Part shown: in pieces, positions 11,341 to 22,493 of the stretch
Numbering within the stretch: position 1 is the stretch's first letter
Layout: every line of letters begins with the position of its first letter
NCBI GenBank assembly: GCA_026075535.2
Contig: AP026545.1
Location: 9,734,001-9,798,000 of the forward strand
Origin: Tricholoma matsutake
Lineage: Eukaryota > Basidiomycota > Agaricomycetes > Agaricales > Tricholomataceae
DNA length: 64,000 nt
Reading direction: 5' to 3'
Program-made: the position numbers and the translations under genes
Notes under the pieces: generated by a model
Database searches by the model: none
The model's input: only the letters and a program-made list of their open reading frames with translations
What the model was told of the DNA's origin: nothing

Positions 11341-11575
11341 GTGTCCATTGATGGCTGTTGGCCCCTCTTGATGGCATGGGAGTGGGAGTGGGAGTGGGAA
11401 TGGTGGTGGTGGTGGTGGTTGAGGTGGGGAGGCAGCTGTGGTCATTGTCATTGGTGGTGGTGGTGGTGGTGGTGGTGGGAGAATGATGAGCTGGCAGGTG
11501 TGGTGATGCAGCTATGTGCTTTGTCATCACACCCATGGGATCAGTATGTAGTGCAGTACAAGCACCTACCTGCAA
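11341..11575 (-). pseudogene. Thr/Pro-rich N-terminal exon of the gene remnant in TIR element 1
   Basis: The minus strand is open from 11575 and encodes a short leader followed by Thr runs (from GGT repeats) and a PTPTPTPMPS stretch, reaching the left side of the nested hAT-like element. Past that element the frame would continue into the SGPND exon at 9862. The low complexity makes a real protein uncertain. It may be the first exon of a gene carried by the element. Confidence 0.3.
11401..11477. repeat. (GGT)n microsatellites
   Basis: Two pure runs of GGT/TGG units (about 11401-11420 and 11453-11477) are separated by about 30 bases. Confidence 0.85.
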
Positions 11576-11583
11576 TGACTGCT

Positions 11584-11655
11584 TAGTGTAGTGGTCTTGT
11601 TGTTACTGTAAGTTTATGTAATCATATTAGAGCTCTGGGGTTCAATTCTGCCATG
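11584..11655 (+). other. tRNA-like segment, right end of TIR element 1
   Basis: The plus strand has TAGTGTAGTGG (11584-11594) as an A-box-like word and GGTTCAATTC (11639-11648) as a B-box-like word, about 55 bases apart. It faces the right terminus, mirroring the left segment that faces left. The stems are imperfect, so this is a tRNA-derived or tRNA-mimicking sequence and not a tRNA gene. Confidence 0.55.
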
Positions 11656-11937
11656 CATGTCTACTTTTTCTACTAGTACTAAGCAATGCTGCTATCATTC
11701 CTATCGGAATCCTATGTTGTCCGATGTCTCTGCATAACCTTGGAATATTCCTATGTGATTCCTATGGTCAGAAATTCCTGAAATTCCAATGGTCCGATCA
11801 GATTCTGATCAGACTGCATCGGACTGGACTAGGACTGAACCTGCTATTTCATGTCAATTTGGCTGGTGAAAATGACATCAGAATATAGTTGGATTCCTAT
11901 AGGAATATGGGGGGGAGTGTAAAGACCTCGTTTCTTC

Positions 11938-12132
11938 AATGGTAGCTTTGGGGTATGAATGTGAAGAGGACTGCTTGTCATCCTCCAGGATATCCCACTC
12001 CCCCTTGAGCGGTACTCCTTCCATGAGTTCTTCCTCCTCGAAATTGAACTTCACACTTCTCTTGACCATTATAGATTGCTTCCCCTCCACTGGTAGCTAC
12101 TACCCTTGTATCACAATACTAGGGATGGTTCC
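11938..12132 (-). pseudogene. Copia pol upstream segment, separated by the TIR element
   Basis: The minus strand encodes EEEELMEGVPLKGEWD, then a stretch ending PKATIEET. This is the acidic linker typical of copia pol between integrase and reverse transcriptase. Deleting 8505-11929 and one 8 bp target-site copy joins ATIEET to TDADALNTP in one frame, which shows both parts once formed one gene. Further upstream the frame decays within about 50 bases. No integrase core follows, so the 5' half is lost. Confidence 0.75.
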
Positions 12133-12164
12133 CTAAAATGCTTGTGCATAATGCCCTAACCTTT

Positions 12165-12350
12165 AATGACAATGTTGTAATTGTTTGCTAGAGGATTGTA
12201 ATTGCATTGTGAATAGATGCTGGGGCATTGTAATTGGGTGTTGTAATTGAATTGTCAATGGGTCCTGGGGTGTTGTAATTACATTGTGAATGACCCCTGG
12301 GCAATTGTCATTACATTGTGAATGCTTCTGCAGCATTGTAATTCAATTAG
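12165..12350. repeat. Degenerate tandem repeat, ATTGTAATTACATTGTGAATG units
   Basis: About five imperfect copies of a roughly 35 bp unit containing ATTGTAATT, ATTGTGAATG and CTGGGG occur in a row. There is no coding sense. The array ends at a word resembling the hAT-like terminus (TAGTGTTTCAAGGTCTGG, near 12349); no partner terminus was found. Confidence 0.75.
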
Positions 12351-12554
12351 TGTTTCAAGGTCTGGTCTTTTGCTGTTTTGCTGTATCTCAGCAATGACTG
12401 GATGAAATCATTTTGTGCCAGGGTACAAGATTTATGGCCAATACAAGGATTTTGGAAACCAGAGCCAGGATGTGGCTTATAATCCAAGTTGATACTATCC
12501 AAGTACTGCAAAGAGATCATATAATTATTGATCATTTTGGTTTATCATCCCTAC

Positions 12555-15281
12555 TTACTGGGCCTTTTTGCTGGTATTCTTTTTTTTATGCACCCTTTCC
12601 TTCCCCTTCCCCTTTCCCATTTCCATTTCCATTTCCATCTTCTTTTCCTTCCTCTTTTCCTTTCCTTTCTCTTTTTCCATCTCTTTTGCTTTTCCCTTCC
12701 CCTTTTTCTTCTTTTTCACCAATTTCCCATCCTCATCCTCATCCTCATCCTCAAACTCCAAGGGCCCACCATTCAACAGCCAAGTATTCAAATCAGTGAA
12801 GGTATATGAAATCTTCTTGAACCCCCAAATGCCAATGTCTTCCTCATCAGTCTCCACCTCCAACCACACCACCATCTGTGGGTAAGCAGCTACCTTTGTG
12901 AAATATCAACGATAGTGAGAATGGAAATATGATTTGGAGACGAAAATTTCAATGAGGTCAGTTTTTGTTGGTCGCTTGATTTCCCAAGTCCCATTCGCCA
13001 CCATGTCATTAACAGTACGACTGGCAACAAGAAATGCCTTGTACTTTTGATATGCAATCTTGAGTGACACATCACCAGTACCTATCAGGTTGGAGGGAAT
13101 ATCAAGGATGCGAATAAGCTGCAACTTGAACATGTTGACTGTGGGGGCCATACATCCAAAATATGGAGGAGGTTCTGAGGTTGATGCAGACAAAGGACCC
13201 TGAGATGCTGAAGAAATCGGTTCATCGTCAGTCTAATTTAATGGTGAGAAGAAGATTTTCAAATCAAGAATAAAATCTCACAATCAGTAACCTCAAACAA
13301 AATTGATTATTGATAACTTTCCACTCAGCACTATCATTATCCACCACTGCTGTGTTGTATCATCCTTTAGCAGCCCAAAAATCATCCTCATAGACAAAAA
13401 TCTGCTGATTTTTCTCTAAAAATCCCAAAATAAATTTATCCACCAAATATTTATTTTAATTAATGACTTACTGGAAACAGGAGAATATTGAATGCCAAGT
13501 TTCTTCAAAACTGGCCCCCAGGTTGGTGTTACATGATGGCTAAGGGTCATGTATGGCTCAGAAGTATCAGGGTTACCATGTGACCGGAACACAAAAACTT
13601 TCCCTATTATTCTAGGTTATTATAATAAAGAAGAATTCACCAGTAGTTGGGGAAATATCCCCCTCATATTTGATACAATCAGCAATGTTGTACACATTAC
13701 CTTGGGCATGCCATGTAGAATTCCCCCTGTTATGTGAGAGGCACCCTGAAGTTCATGGCGTGAGGGGGTGCCAGGTGGACTGGCCATGACAATGTCGGTG
13801 TGAGCATACGGGGCAGTCGCAGCAGTTGGTGCACCTTGGTTTCCTGGAAGGGTGGTGGTGGCAGTTTTGTTATCAGTAGCAGTAGGTTCAATCCCCTTGT
13901 TAATGGTGGGGGTAGTGGGAATGGCAGTAGGCATGGCAGGGAGGGTGGGGCTGCTGTCATTAGTGTCCTTATTTGTAGAGGCCACCACTGCGATGGTAGA
14001 GGTGGCGAGGGTGAGGGGGGGTCCATTGTTGGCATCCTCAATTGTAGAGGTTGCCGCCACAGTGGTAGAGGCGGTGGCGAAGGTGGGGCCATGGTTGTTG
14101 GTGTCTGCATTTGTAGAGGTTGCCGCCGTGCCAGCATTGGGGGCCCTGGTAGCGTTGTTGTCATTGCCTGCATCCTCGCTGTTGTCACTCCCGCCATTGC
14201 CAGTCCCCGAGGTACTGTCATCGCTGCTGCTATGGCTGTTGTCCTGGTCCTGGTTTCTCTTCATGTTGCCCTCGCTGCTCTCGTCGCTGTTGCTTGGGGA
14301 GCTGTCATCGCTGTTGCTTTGGGAGTTGTCGTCGCTGTTGCTTTGGGAGCTGTCGGTCTCCTCCATGGATTTCCTGGCTGTGTTTTTGCTGGATGCTGAG
14401 GCCACCATTGCCATGTTGGCACGGCAGAGACGGGTCAGCTTCGGGAGAGAGGGTGGAGCTGTGGGGGTGGAGGATGTCACCTTGGTACACTTGGGGGGAG
14501 CTATAGTGATGCCGCTTGCCTCTAGCACAGCAGCACTCCTAGTAATATAGAAAAGAAGTGAATAAAACAAGAAAAAAAAAGAAGAAAAAAAAAGAGAAAC
14601 ATACCTAGTGATGCGAGACGGATAGAAAAGAAATGAATAAAACAAGAAAAAAAAGAAGAAAAAAAGATAAAACATACCTGGTTGTGCGAGATGGATAGAA
14701 AAAGAAGTGAGTAAAACAAGAAAAAAGATGAAAAAAAAAGAGAAAACATACCTGGTGACACAAGATGGGAGAGCGGCAGCCGCATCCTCCTGTGCTCGCA
14801 TCATCGAAGTTTTCCTGTGAAAAAAGGAGGGGAAAGGGTAAGGGGAGAGGCTGGAGATGGAGCAGGCAGCTTACCTTGCCTTTGTACCCCTCTTCCCCTG
14901 TCCTCCCTTCTCCTTCTCCTTCTCCTTCTCCTCCTTTCCTCTGCTTTTCCTCTTCTCCTCCCCTTTCTTCTTCCCTTTCCTCCCCTTCGGCACATCTGTT
15001 TCGTTGTCACTACTGGCGATCTTTTTTTTTTCCGCTTTGGCAGCCCCCACATCAGCTGATGACCTGGCGCGTTTGCGGCTGCACAGATTGTCCCGTTTGT
15101 GGCTGCTACGGGTGGTGGGGATGGTCGAGCGAGTATTGAACATGTTAATCATTTGATCTTGAGGCTTTGGGGTTGTGTCGATGTCATGGCAATGTGGTTG
15201 CGGCTGAGGTTGATGTTGATTGTGGCTATACGTTCTCATGGTTCTACGGTGACATAATGCAATTGTTTGCTTGTTTGACAA
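12555..15281 (-). CDS. Spliced unknown gene carried next to the right end of TIR element 3
   Basis: Exons read from the minus strand: 15281-14875 (Lys/Arg/Glu-rich, nuclear-signal-like), intron 14874-14815, exon 14814-14752 (AQEDAAAALPSCVT), a tandem intron array 14751-14539, exon about 14538-13705 (Ser/Asp- then Thr/Ala-rich), and a last part about 13200-12555. The last part is the only globular-looking one (SLKIAYQKYKAFLVASRTV, then KISYTFTDLNTWLLNGG) and ends in acidic and Lys/Glu repeats. It contains one in-frame TGA at 12906. I recall similar Agaricomycete hypothetical proteins but no function. The exon between 13705 and 13200 is unresolved. Confidence 0.5.
12595..12760. repeat. Polypyrimidine/polypurine low-complexity tract
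   Basis: The plus strand is almost pure C/T (TTCCATTTCCATTTCC-like units, then TCCTCA repeats). On the minus strand it encodes KEKGKEKRKEKK-like and EDEDEDED tails of the unknown gene. Confidence 0.8.
14539..14751 (-). repeat. Tandemly triplicated intron
   Basis: On the minus strand GTATG donors occur at 14751, 14677 and 14604. Each is followed by a T-rich tract and ATCYRTCTCGCA..AC(C/T)AG, and each AG is directly followed by the next GTATG. The last copy ends at 14539. Unit lengths are about 74, 73 and 65 bp. Splicing from the first donor to the last acceptor, or between any other pair, leaves the same mRNA. Confidence 0.8.
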
Positions 15282-15658
15282 TGGCTCTGTGGTGTAGTGG
15301 TTAATTGCTGCTATTTATGCTTGGTGATAAGGCTTGGAGTTCAATTCTCCTTTACTACATAATTTTTCCATAGCCTCTGTTATGCATCCATGGACTCAAC
15401 TCAGACGACTCAGACATGTATCCGTCTGAGTCCGAGTAAATTGATGTTGCTCAGACAAAGTCTGTGCGCACTCCAAGTAAAGGTGCAAAAACAGCTCAGA
15501 CTCCACAAAAGTCCATGCGGAGTCCGAGCAACTGCTATACAGGACATTTGAGCCAAATGAGTGAATGCCAGTCTGTGTGGAGTCCGAGCTAGTCCGTGCA
15601 GAGTCCACCAAATTCTGCACGGACTGGCTCGGAATACGTGGGGCACAGTAAAGACCTC
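15230..15658. mobile_element. Right end of TIR element 3, inserted in Plavaka gene
   Basis: The segment aligns by eye along its length to 38990-39440, the right end of TIR element 2: tRNA-like part, then AGTCCGAGCTAGTCC-type subterminal repeats, then GTGGGGCACAGTAAAGACCTC. It ends inside the last codons of the Plavaka 1 gene. I could not find the left terminus or a second copy of the flanking CCAACACC, so the element's left part (perhaps back to about 12140) is truncated or rearranged. Confidence 0.75.
15285..15358 (+). other. tRNA-like segment, right end of TIR element 3
   Basis: TGGTGTAGTGG (15290-15300) is an A-box-like word and AGTTCAATTC (15338-15347) a B-box-like word with a 4 bp T stem (GGAG/CTCC). 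It is nearly the same as 39027-39105 in TIR element 2. The acceptor arms do not pair, so it is not a working tRNA. Confidence 0.6.
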
Positions 15659-18600
15659 CCAACACCCAGCCCCCAGTGGTAGCGCATGAGAAGATCCCTG
15701 TCAGAGAACCTAGGGGAACAGAATGAAATCAGAAGTAGCAAGTAAGCAATAAACACACTGGTTAACATAGTATTGATTGTAATCTTCACTATCCTTGGCA
15801 CAGTGCGAGATGCCAATCCCATCCACTTGTAATTTTCCTTTTGCAAAGGCTGGTAAGATGTGACACCCATGCAGGACATCTTTCGGATCCACAAAACTGA
15901 AAGAACAATTTTTGTTCATAGGAGGGAAGCGGACAGAGTCTAGCTTGGAATTACTCCACCCTGAAGACCCTGGATTAATGACCTCAAACTATCGCACCCA
16001 CAAAAAATCGAAGCAGCAAGCTTCAAAAATCACGCATGCCAGGCCCAGTATAGATCACATTTATGTGATATCCACCGAGGACCTGTGCATACAAGAAATG
16101 ATGTGGATTTGAACTCTCCACATCATTGGCAAGAAGCATGATGTTACAATGAGATGTCCCTGGGTTAACAATGTCAGTCCCACACCAAACGTCATAAGTG
16201 GTAAAGTGGAATCGAATAAGCTTGTGGTGGTATATGCAGTCATTCTTCAAGAACACGAAATTGCATGCATTTCCGTCGGGGCTATGAAATAGTCCAGTAT
16301 CTGAGCCTGTTCTGAAGCTGGAAGGCTCTGAAAGTGATTCAGCTTCCTGGAGCAATGCTGTTTGGATTTGGGGAAGTAGATGCTCTCTTAACTTTGGTAA
16401 GAAATTCTGCGTGAGGGGTTAGCACAAATCAGCAGAAGAATACAAAGATTGTTCACCTTGATTGCAGGATCAGCCTCATTCTTTTGTAGGAAGGTCGGTA
16501 TGTGTACAGAACATTTCTGGGACTTTCCTATGTTGTACTGTACCCCAGGGTCATGTGTAACATCCTCTGGCTCTATTTCTGAGGATGGGCTAAGGCATTG
16601 ACGATCCAGCCTCTTGTGGATCATGCTGATATGGCGCTCTCATCGCTCAATCCTCGATATTTGCTGTGGTATTGATCAGCCGCTAGACTGAAGTGACTGA
16701 GTTTTGGATGTTCAGTGCTCGAGCTTGCTCTGATGCCCACTGCCACCATAAGCAATGTTACACAAAATATCATGTAAAAGCTTACTGATTGAGTGGAATA
16801 TGAGTCAGTTGTACCGAAGCACCAGATGGTGTCAACATAGTCACTGAGTGCATGGTACTTATAAGTCCTCAGATTGAGCTTCTTCTGCTTCCATGCATTA
16901 CTGCTGGATGCTGTAGGTCCTCTTGATCCAGACACCACATTAATTGCGGATTTCTCCTGACGTTGTTGCCGAGCAGCATGCTCGTGTTCCAAATCTTGAG
17001 TCTCGAATGCTTCACATGTCTTTTCCTCAAATGTGCATAGGCTGTTTCCCAGAGATGTAGTGACATGGGATAAAATGTCCAGAGTCGCATCTGTGTGCAT
17101 GCTGAGCTTGGCAAGACCATGCCAGTGGGCTAATTCAAATAAGAGCTTGAGAACATATGTATTGTGGGGTTCAGGCAGAAGACCATCAAAAATGGATATA
17201 GCACACTATGTGAATGATATCAGTCAAGTCGAGAATACTAGCAATAACACCCACTTGTAACATATCCTCGTAATCATGAGCAGTCATCTTCTTCAATTCC
17301 GACTGGTTCGACCTTATTTTTCTTATGCCATCAACCCCAAAAGGAGGAATCTCTTGAAATCTAATGGAAATATCAGTACCAAGCCTTCTGAGGCTTCGAA
17401 TGATGCTTGCTGTCTATCTAACTTGTGCTTGAGGCTTTCATTTTGGCAATCTAGAATGTGTAGTAGATGTATGAAAACTGCCTTCCAGACACCGAGCTCA
17501 ACCTCATGCATGAGATCCACAGCGAGCATGCCGAACATGTTGAAACCAAATGGTGCCAGCTTGCTTGAAAATGCATTCTGACAAAGCATGAGCATTAAAG
17601 TCAACCATCAGAGAGGTAAGAAGGTCATACTGCTGTTGGAACAAGAGAATCTTGTAGGAGATCTTCCACTGCTGTACTATCAACCACATAACCCTGCTCA
17701 TATATCTTCTTGCACGCTGTCTCAACACGATTACGCCGTTTCACATCATCAATCTGGGTGAGAGTCCTGCGCTGTGTCATATCTCGATGCATCCCCATAT
17801 TGGCAACACGATCTAACGGTATGAGACAATGAGGACAAGGGCACCGACCAAGATTACGAATGCTAGCTATAAGAATTCTTTCAAAACTTTGAGTTAAAGA
17901 CGCCAGCATTCAAAAGAATCTTGGCTTACTTCTCCTTGTAGTCCACAGAATATGTAAATATACGAGGGTAAAAGCGACGCCGAATGCCATCGCAACACAT
18001 AATCATGATTCCATGCTCATAAGCTTCCAGGAATTCATCATCAAGGATGATCTCCCACTGAGCATTATAGATTTCTCGATGACAATGGGCCATGAATGCT
18101 CCGTTTGGGCCCTTTCCACCCAGGTGCTCTGTGGCGAAGGCTTTAAATGCATCTGGGAGCTGTCATTCAAAAAGGAATGAGGATCACATACTAGCGCAAA
18201 GTTAATGAGGTCCTACTCACCGTCTCTAGGTAGGCGATGTGCTCAAATGCTTGACAGGAGGGCTTTGACCTTCTGTCCTTCGACTCATTCCCCATCGCAA
18301 GATAAATTGGCCATAGTTTAGCGGTGCTGAACGCTGAGAGCTGAGTACCATCTGAGGTGAACATAAGACCCACTACAACTCTCTGAAGGTTGCATCCTGG
18401 CTCTCCGGGAGAATCCTGAAGGTCACGGTGAGCCTCAATGAATGCCTCTGAAGTGTAGAGTTCTCTGTGAGCTTTGACTGGTTTAGAAGCTTCAGTTGGT
18501 TGCCAAAATAACTCATACGGCTCGAAATGGAGGTGTGGATGGTTAGAGGGATGCATAATTTTCTCCCTAATCACCAACACCAGCTTGCAGTGATGAAGGA

Positions 18601-19291
18601 TTCCCACGTCAAACTCCTTTTGCCCTGGATGCAGCGACCTTCTGGGGAATGGAACCTTGATCTTGATTGGGGTTTTAACCCACCCACTGTTATCCTCTTT
18701 GTCCTCCCAGCCTTCATCGTTCGAGGGGTTGCACGGCTGATCTCTACTCAGCTGTGCATTAATAAACAGCCAGTTTGTCCCTGAAATGTCCTCAGGTTGA
18801 AAGTTTGGATGCCCGACTATCTTGATGAGATCCTGAAAGCCAGATTGTGTTTTCTTTAACCCGCTGTTCCAATACCATTCTCCTAGTAAAAATGACAACT
18901 GATTCAGATATGGGTGGTAAGAGTCAGCTGGATGGTCAGGGAAAGTATCCGGGGATGTATCCATCAGGTCGTCGCGCATTATATTCTCGTTGGGATCATG
19001 GCCTGGGAAATGAGTTGCATGATACTGCCGGAAAAGGCCAAATTTATTCTGTATGGATTTCAGCAGTCTCCTGACATGGGAATGAGCATTTGGGGGTTGC
19101 TTGGATGAGGGTGATGCTGGTATGGTAGCTGGAGATGCGGTCGATGCACATTCTGACGCTTCTGGTTGAGGAGCTGGAGGAAGTGCTGCTGGAGGTTCAG
19201 GTAGTATATCCCGGTAGTGCTTGGGTAGTTGGCAGTTTTCCTGGCAACTCCTGCACTCTGCCAGTGGTTGATCCAAGTCTTCATCATTCAT
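15659..19291 (-). CDS. Plavaka transposase 1, multi-exon, C-terminus hit by TIR element 3
   Basis: This resembles Plavaka, a fungal CACTA-related DDE transposase. The first exon (19291-18191) has LGEWYWNSGLKKTQSGF, FEPYELFWQP and the hallmark VGLMFTSDGTQLSAFSTAKL. Then come CCDGIRRRFYPRIFTYSVD (about 18165-17935), CPCPHCLIPLDR (about 17870-17640), DLMHEVELGVWKAVFIHLL (near 17510), MHTDATLDIL (17100), TYKYHALSDY and FLKNDCIYHHKLIRFHFTTY (near 16220), and the terminal MRYHWGLGVG. Candidate catalytic acids are the Asp of CDG, the Asp of YSVD and the Glu of HEVELG. The reading needs about eight introns. Sequence after WGLGVG belongs to the inserted element. It is among the least broken genes here. 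Confidence 0.8.
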
Positions 19292-20127
19292 GGAGGCACT
19301 CTAACTGGTATAATAGTGATTCAATGAGCAATGAGCTGCACCAACATCATAAGTCTTACTTCATTTTGCATGGCGAGTGCAACATTGTTATATTAATGGA
19401 TAGAGATTGTAATGCTACGTAGACTGATCCAACATTTAAGCAATTCTGTCAAGATTTGACTGAGATGTGGCCAAAACCAAAAGGACATGCATTCAAGTTG
19501 CAGTTTGTAGTTTGTAATTTGTAGTTTGTAGTTGCACTCATTTAGGCTGTTGTATAAATAAAATCCCATGGTACAGATGATTAGGTGTGTTGTTGTTACT
19601 TTTATGATGCTATATAGCTGTACAAAAAAATTTATAGCTCAGGTAATAAGCAATGCAATCAAAGTTGTTCTGATACAACAAAATACTTGTACAAAAATGT
19701 GTTTGGTCATATCTCAACCAATTCTTGACTGTTTTTGATGATCCAGGGACCGAAAATAAAGGAAATATGTGTGGGAGTAAGGTCTAACACACATTGGAAC
19801 GAGAGACCAGTTGCAACCAGTTTTAACCGGTTTTTGATTGGTCCTACTATATTTTTCAAAACAAAAGACCAGCAACTGGACTGAAAAAGACTGGTCCATA
19901 AATAGACCACTGGTCCGGTCCTAATCGGTCCAGTTCAGTTCAGTTTTGGTCTTTTTTTCGGTCCTACAGACTGGACCTTTAAACACTAATATTACCTTTG
20001 CTTTGACCATGTATGATGGGTTATACTAAAATGACTCAAGCTGGAAGTTGGGACAATGTGGGGACTAATAAAACAGAAGGATGTTCACAGATAATAAGAT
20101 TTTACAAGATATACTATACATAGGTAA
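19292..20127. other. Non-coding spacer with a second hAT-like end
   Basis: I see no gene. At about 19730-19988 there are dense GACTGGT/ACCAGT words ending AGACTGGACCTTTAAACACTA at 19988, very like the right terminus of the hAT-like element at 11340. The left partner was not found nearby, so this is a truncated copy. Upstream, 19498-19540 repeats TTTGTAGTTTGTA units. Confidence 0.55.
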
Positions 20128-22081
20128 TTATGGAAGCTGGGTAGGAACAACTGCAGCATAGCCAAATAAACAATAGAAAGTTTGCATATAAAAATGAGTG
20201 ATGTGGTCCTTGAGTTGCTGGACATCTGCTTCAGTATACATATTATGTGAGGCCAGATCAGGTAGTAAAAGAGGCGTCAGCTTCGGTCCATCCCAATCCC
20301 TCATCAATGCCCTCACCGCCAGCAAAAATGGTAACCTTTCTCGCCAGTCATGAGCTTGCAAACCAAAATTTGCCCACTGTACGTTGGTGACAACTAGCGA
20401 AGGTACATCGAAACACTTTAGCACCATAGCCTGCTGCTCATGTTCACCCCAGTGGGGTGACAAGCCTGAGGCATGCGTGTCAAGGGCCAAAAGCTCAAAG
20501 CAGAAATTAAGCTCAGTCAATTCCCATAGAATTTTCTGTGCCTCATCAACTGGCACTGTGGGACAACTGTCAGATGGTGGAGGACAAAGGTCAATCTGGA
20601 GTTCATCCAAAGCATCTGCAAAGATGGCCTTGACTTGTTCACGTTGACGAATTAAACTTGGCTTGTGGCTGCATGCCACAAGCCCATCAAGAAGAAAATC
20701 ATGCCACTGTTGACCGGACAAGGGAGATGCTGAGCTTTCCACTGAAAATACTTGTAAGATGCAGGCAGGTTGAAATACTTTCCATGTGCAAAAGAATTTT
20801 GCACAGTGAGCCTTGTTGGTGGAAGCAAAAATTGCTGCCTCAGGAAATAGATAACGCATGTGATAAGATGCCAGGGGTTCATCCCTTTTAACTGCCTTCA
20901 ATGCATCACACCAGGCAGGAATTGGGAGTGGCATGAGGGGGCTCTCGTACACATCAAACTTGTTGCAGCCCATTGGTGGATTTGAACATTTCCTCTTATT
21001 ATCTGTTGTGGGAGGGTGAGTTGACGGATGACAAAACAACTCTGGTTACTTACAAAGAACTCCTTTTCCCTTACCCTTGTTGGCACCGTATTGTTGGCTA
21101 ACTCCCCCAATGGCCCTGGTGCCTGGTCCGTCTTTTGATCTTACTAAGGCTTCTACATGTCCTGATGCAGATGTATTCATTTTGCTGGCATGGAGGGCGA
21201 ACAGATCTGGATAGCGCAGGAAGTTGCAAGCATACAGTAAGATTGCCTCATGCTTGTGATGAGAACTAGCCAGGCCCCAGTATATAATAGGGTAATTGAA
21301 GTGGTGTGGCTCAAAGCAGATCCCATAGTGGCATGGTACCATAAGTGGGACAACTGTGAGTATATTTGTTTGGCCAAGGTCCAAGGCCAGCCGTGTCAAC
21401 CAGAACAGAAGGCCTGCATGGAAAAAGTCCTGCACAACGCGAATATCATTGGTGAAAACACCAACAGTGTCAGCAACTTCGACTGATGGGGAGCCCACTC
21501 CCAACCTAGTTGAGTCCATCTGGGGTTTGTACACCTCCATGTAATCCAACATCGCCATTACATCAAGCCAACACCTTTGCACATCCCTCACGCCAAACAC
21601 CATCTGATGGAAGTTTGTCCATACCGACCCAAGACAGATGAGGCCATGCTTGATCATTTTAACCATTGGACCAAGGGTAGGTGGCGCCCAAGATTTGGAT
21701 GAATTCAACATGAATGCTTGGACCCAAGATAACAAAATCGACACTGAACACTTCAGCTTGCCCAGCTTCGAATCCGATAGCTTGCCAAGGCCCCGAATGG
21801 GGGATGCTGGGTCCCTCAAGGGTATAAAGTCCTGATGCATAGGTTCCCACCATATAATTAAATGGGTGGAAAGCGATTTAGCCCTAGGAATTGCACTGTG
21901 GTGACAGTTAAACACATTATAAGGCTGTGGCCAGAGAATAGGATCATCATCTGCATAGAGGCTGTCAGCATGCATCATTACTTTACAGTCTCCAGCTGGC
22001 GGTTCGGGGATGAAGGTTCGATTAGGAGTGGTGACAAAATATTCTCCGTCAAAGAGGAGAGCCCCAACTTTGCCATCCATC
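20128..22081 (-). pseudogene. Conserved basidiomycete hypothetical gene, main part (split by Ty3 element B)
   Basis: Minus-strand open frames 22080-21046 and 21039-20128 join across a short intron (GTAAGTAACC...CAACAG, about 21056-21005). Recognisable segments are YFVTTPNRTFIPEPPAGDC, ILWPQPYNVFNCHH, MAMLDYMEVYKPQMD and SPLMPLPIPAWCDALKAV. Proteins with these segments are common in Agaricomycete genomes, often near transposons, but I know of no function. The first exon lies at 28439-28317 on the far side of the inserted retrotransposon. The coding part is otherwise free of stops, which suggests the insertion is what inactivated it. Confidence 0.65.
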
Positions 22082-22493
22082 TGTTAGGAAACAGCCCCAT
22101 TACCTAATAAAATTTCATTTTCATTTTATTATGTCGAATTACACTACATTACACCAAATGACGCCAAATGATGCTACACTTTGATAGCATGAGAATATCA
22201 TTTCGCACGCATCACTATGTACGCACCTGTATGCACACGTCGGTAACAACAATGTACAATATATGTAACATAGTATATAAACCCTAAATATATGCCTAGG
22301 GGACCCCAGTTGTGTTCTCTTAGGTATTCCACCTACGTTTTCGGTGTGAAAGGCCTATCTCAACAAACTTACCTATTAATAACCCCTCACATCAAAACCA
22401 TCAATTTCCCCATCACACGTGCAGATCCTGCCCCCTTCTTGTAGAGAGAACCCACATGGTCTTAGCTAGCAGATAGTGGGTGTCGCCCTAACA
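22082..22493 (+). repeat. 5' LTR of Ty3 element B
   Basis: It begins TGTTAGGAAACAGCC and ends CGCCCTAACA. It contains AATAAA near its start and a TATATAAACCCTAAATATA promoter-like stretch about 190 bp in. Confidence 0.95.

Larger units (their letters stand above)
8505..11929. mobile_element. TIR element 1 (non-autonomous, 8 bp TSD) inside copia pol
   Basis: Perfect 8 bp target-site duplications GTTTCTTC lie at 8497-8504 and 11930-11937. The left end reads ATAAACTTTGCACTCCCCC and the right end, reverse-complemented, GAGGTCTTTACACTCCCCC, both continuing CCATATTCCTAT. The repeats are followed by subterminal arrays of AGTCC/GGACT-type words. Inside are outward-facing tRNA-like segments near each end, hairpin motifs, a minus-strand spliced gene remnant and a nested hAT-like element. 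No transposase is visible. An 8 bp duplication suits hAT or KDZ-type transposition; the superfamily is not settled. Confidence 0.85.

Noticed and set aside
13852..14550. Plus-strand 232-residue Val/Leu/Ser-rich protein
   Set aside because: Low-complexity antisense of the minus-strand Ser/Asp/Thr-rich exon; no features of its own.
12349..19988. One 7.6 kb hAT-like element from the TAGTGTTTCAAGG word to the CTTTAAACACTA word
   Set aside because: Flanking 8-mers do not match and the interval holds other complete insertions, so the two ends are unlikely to be partners.
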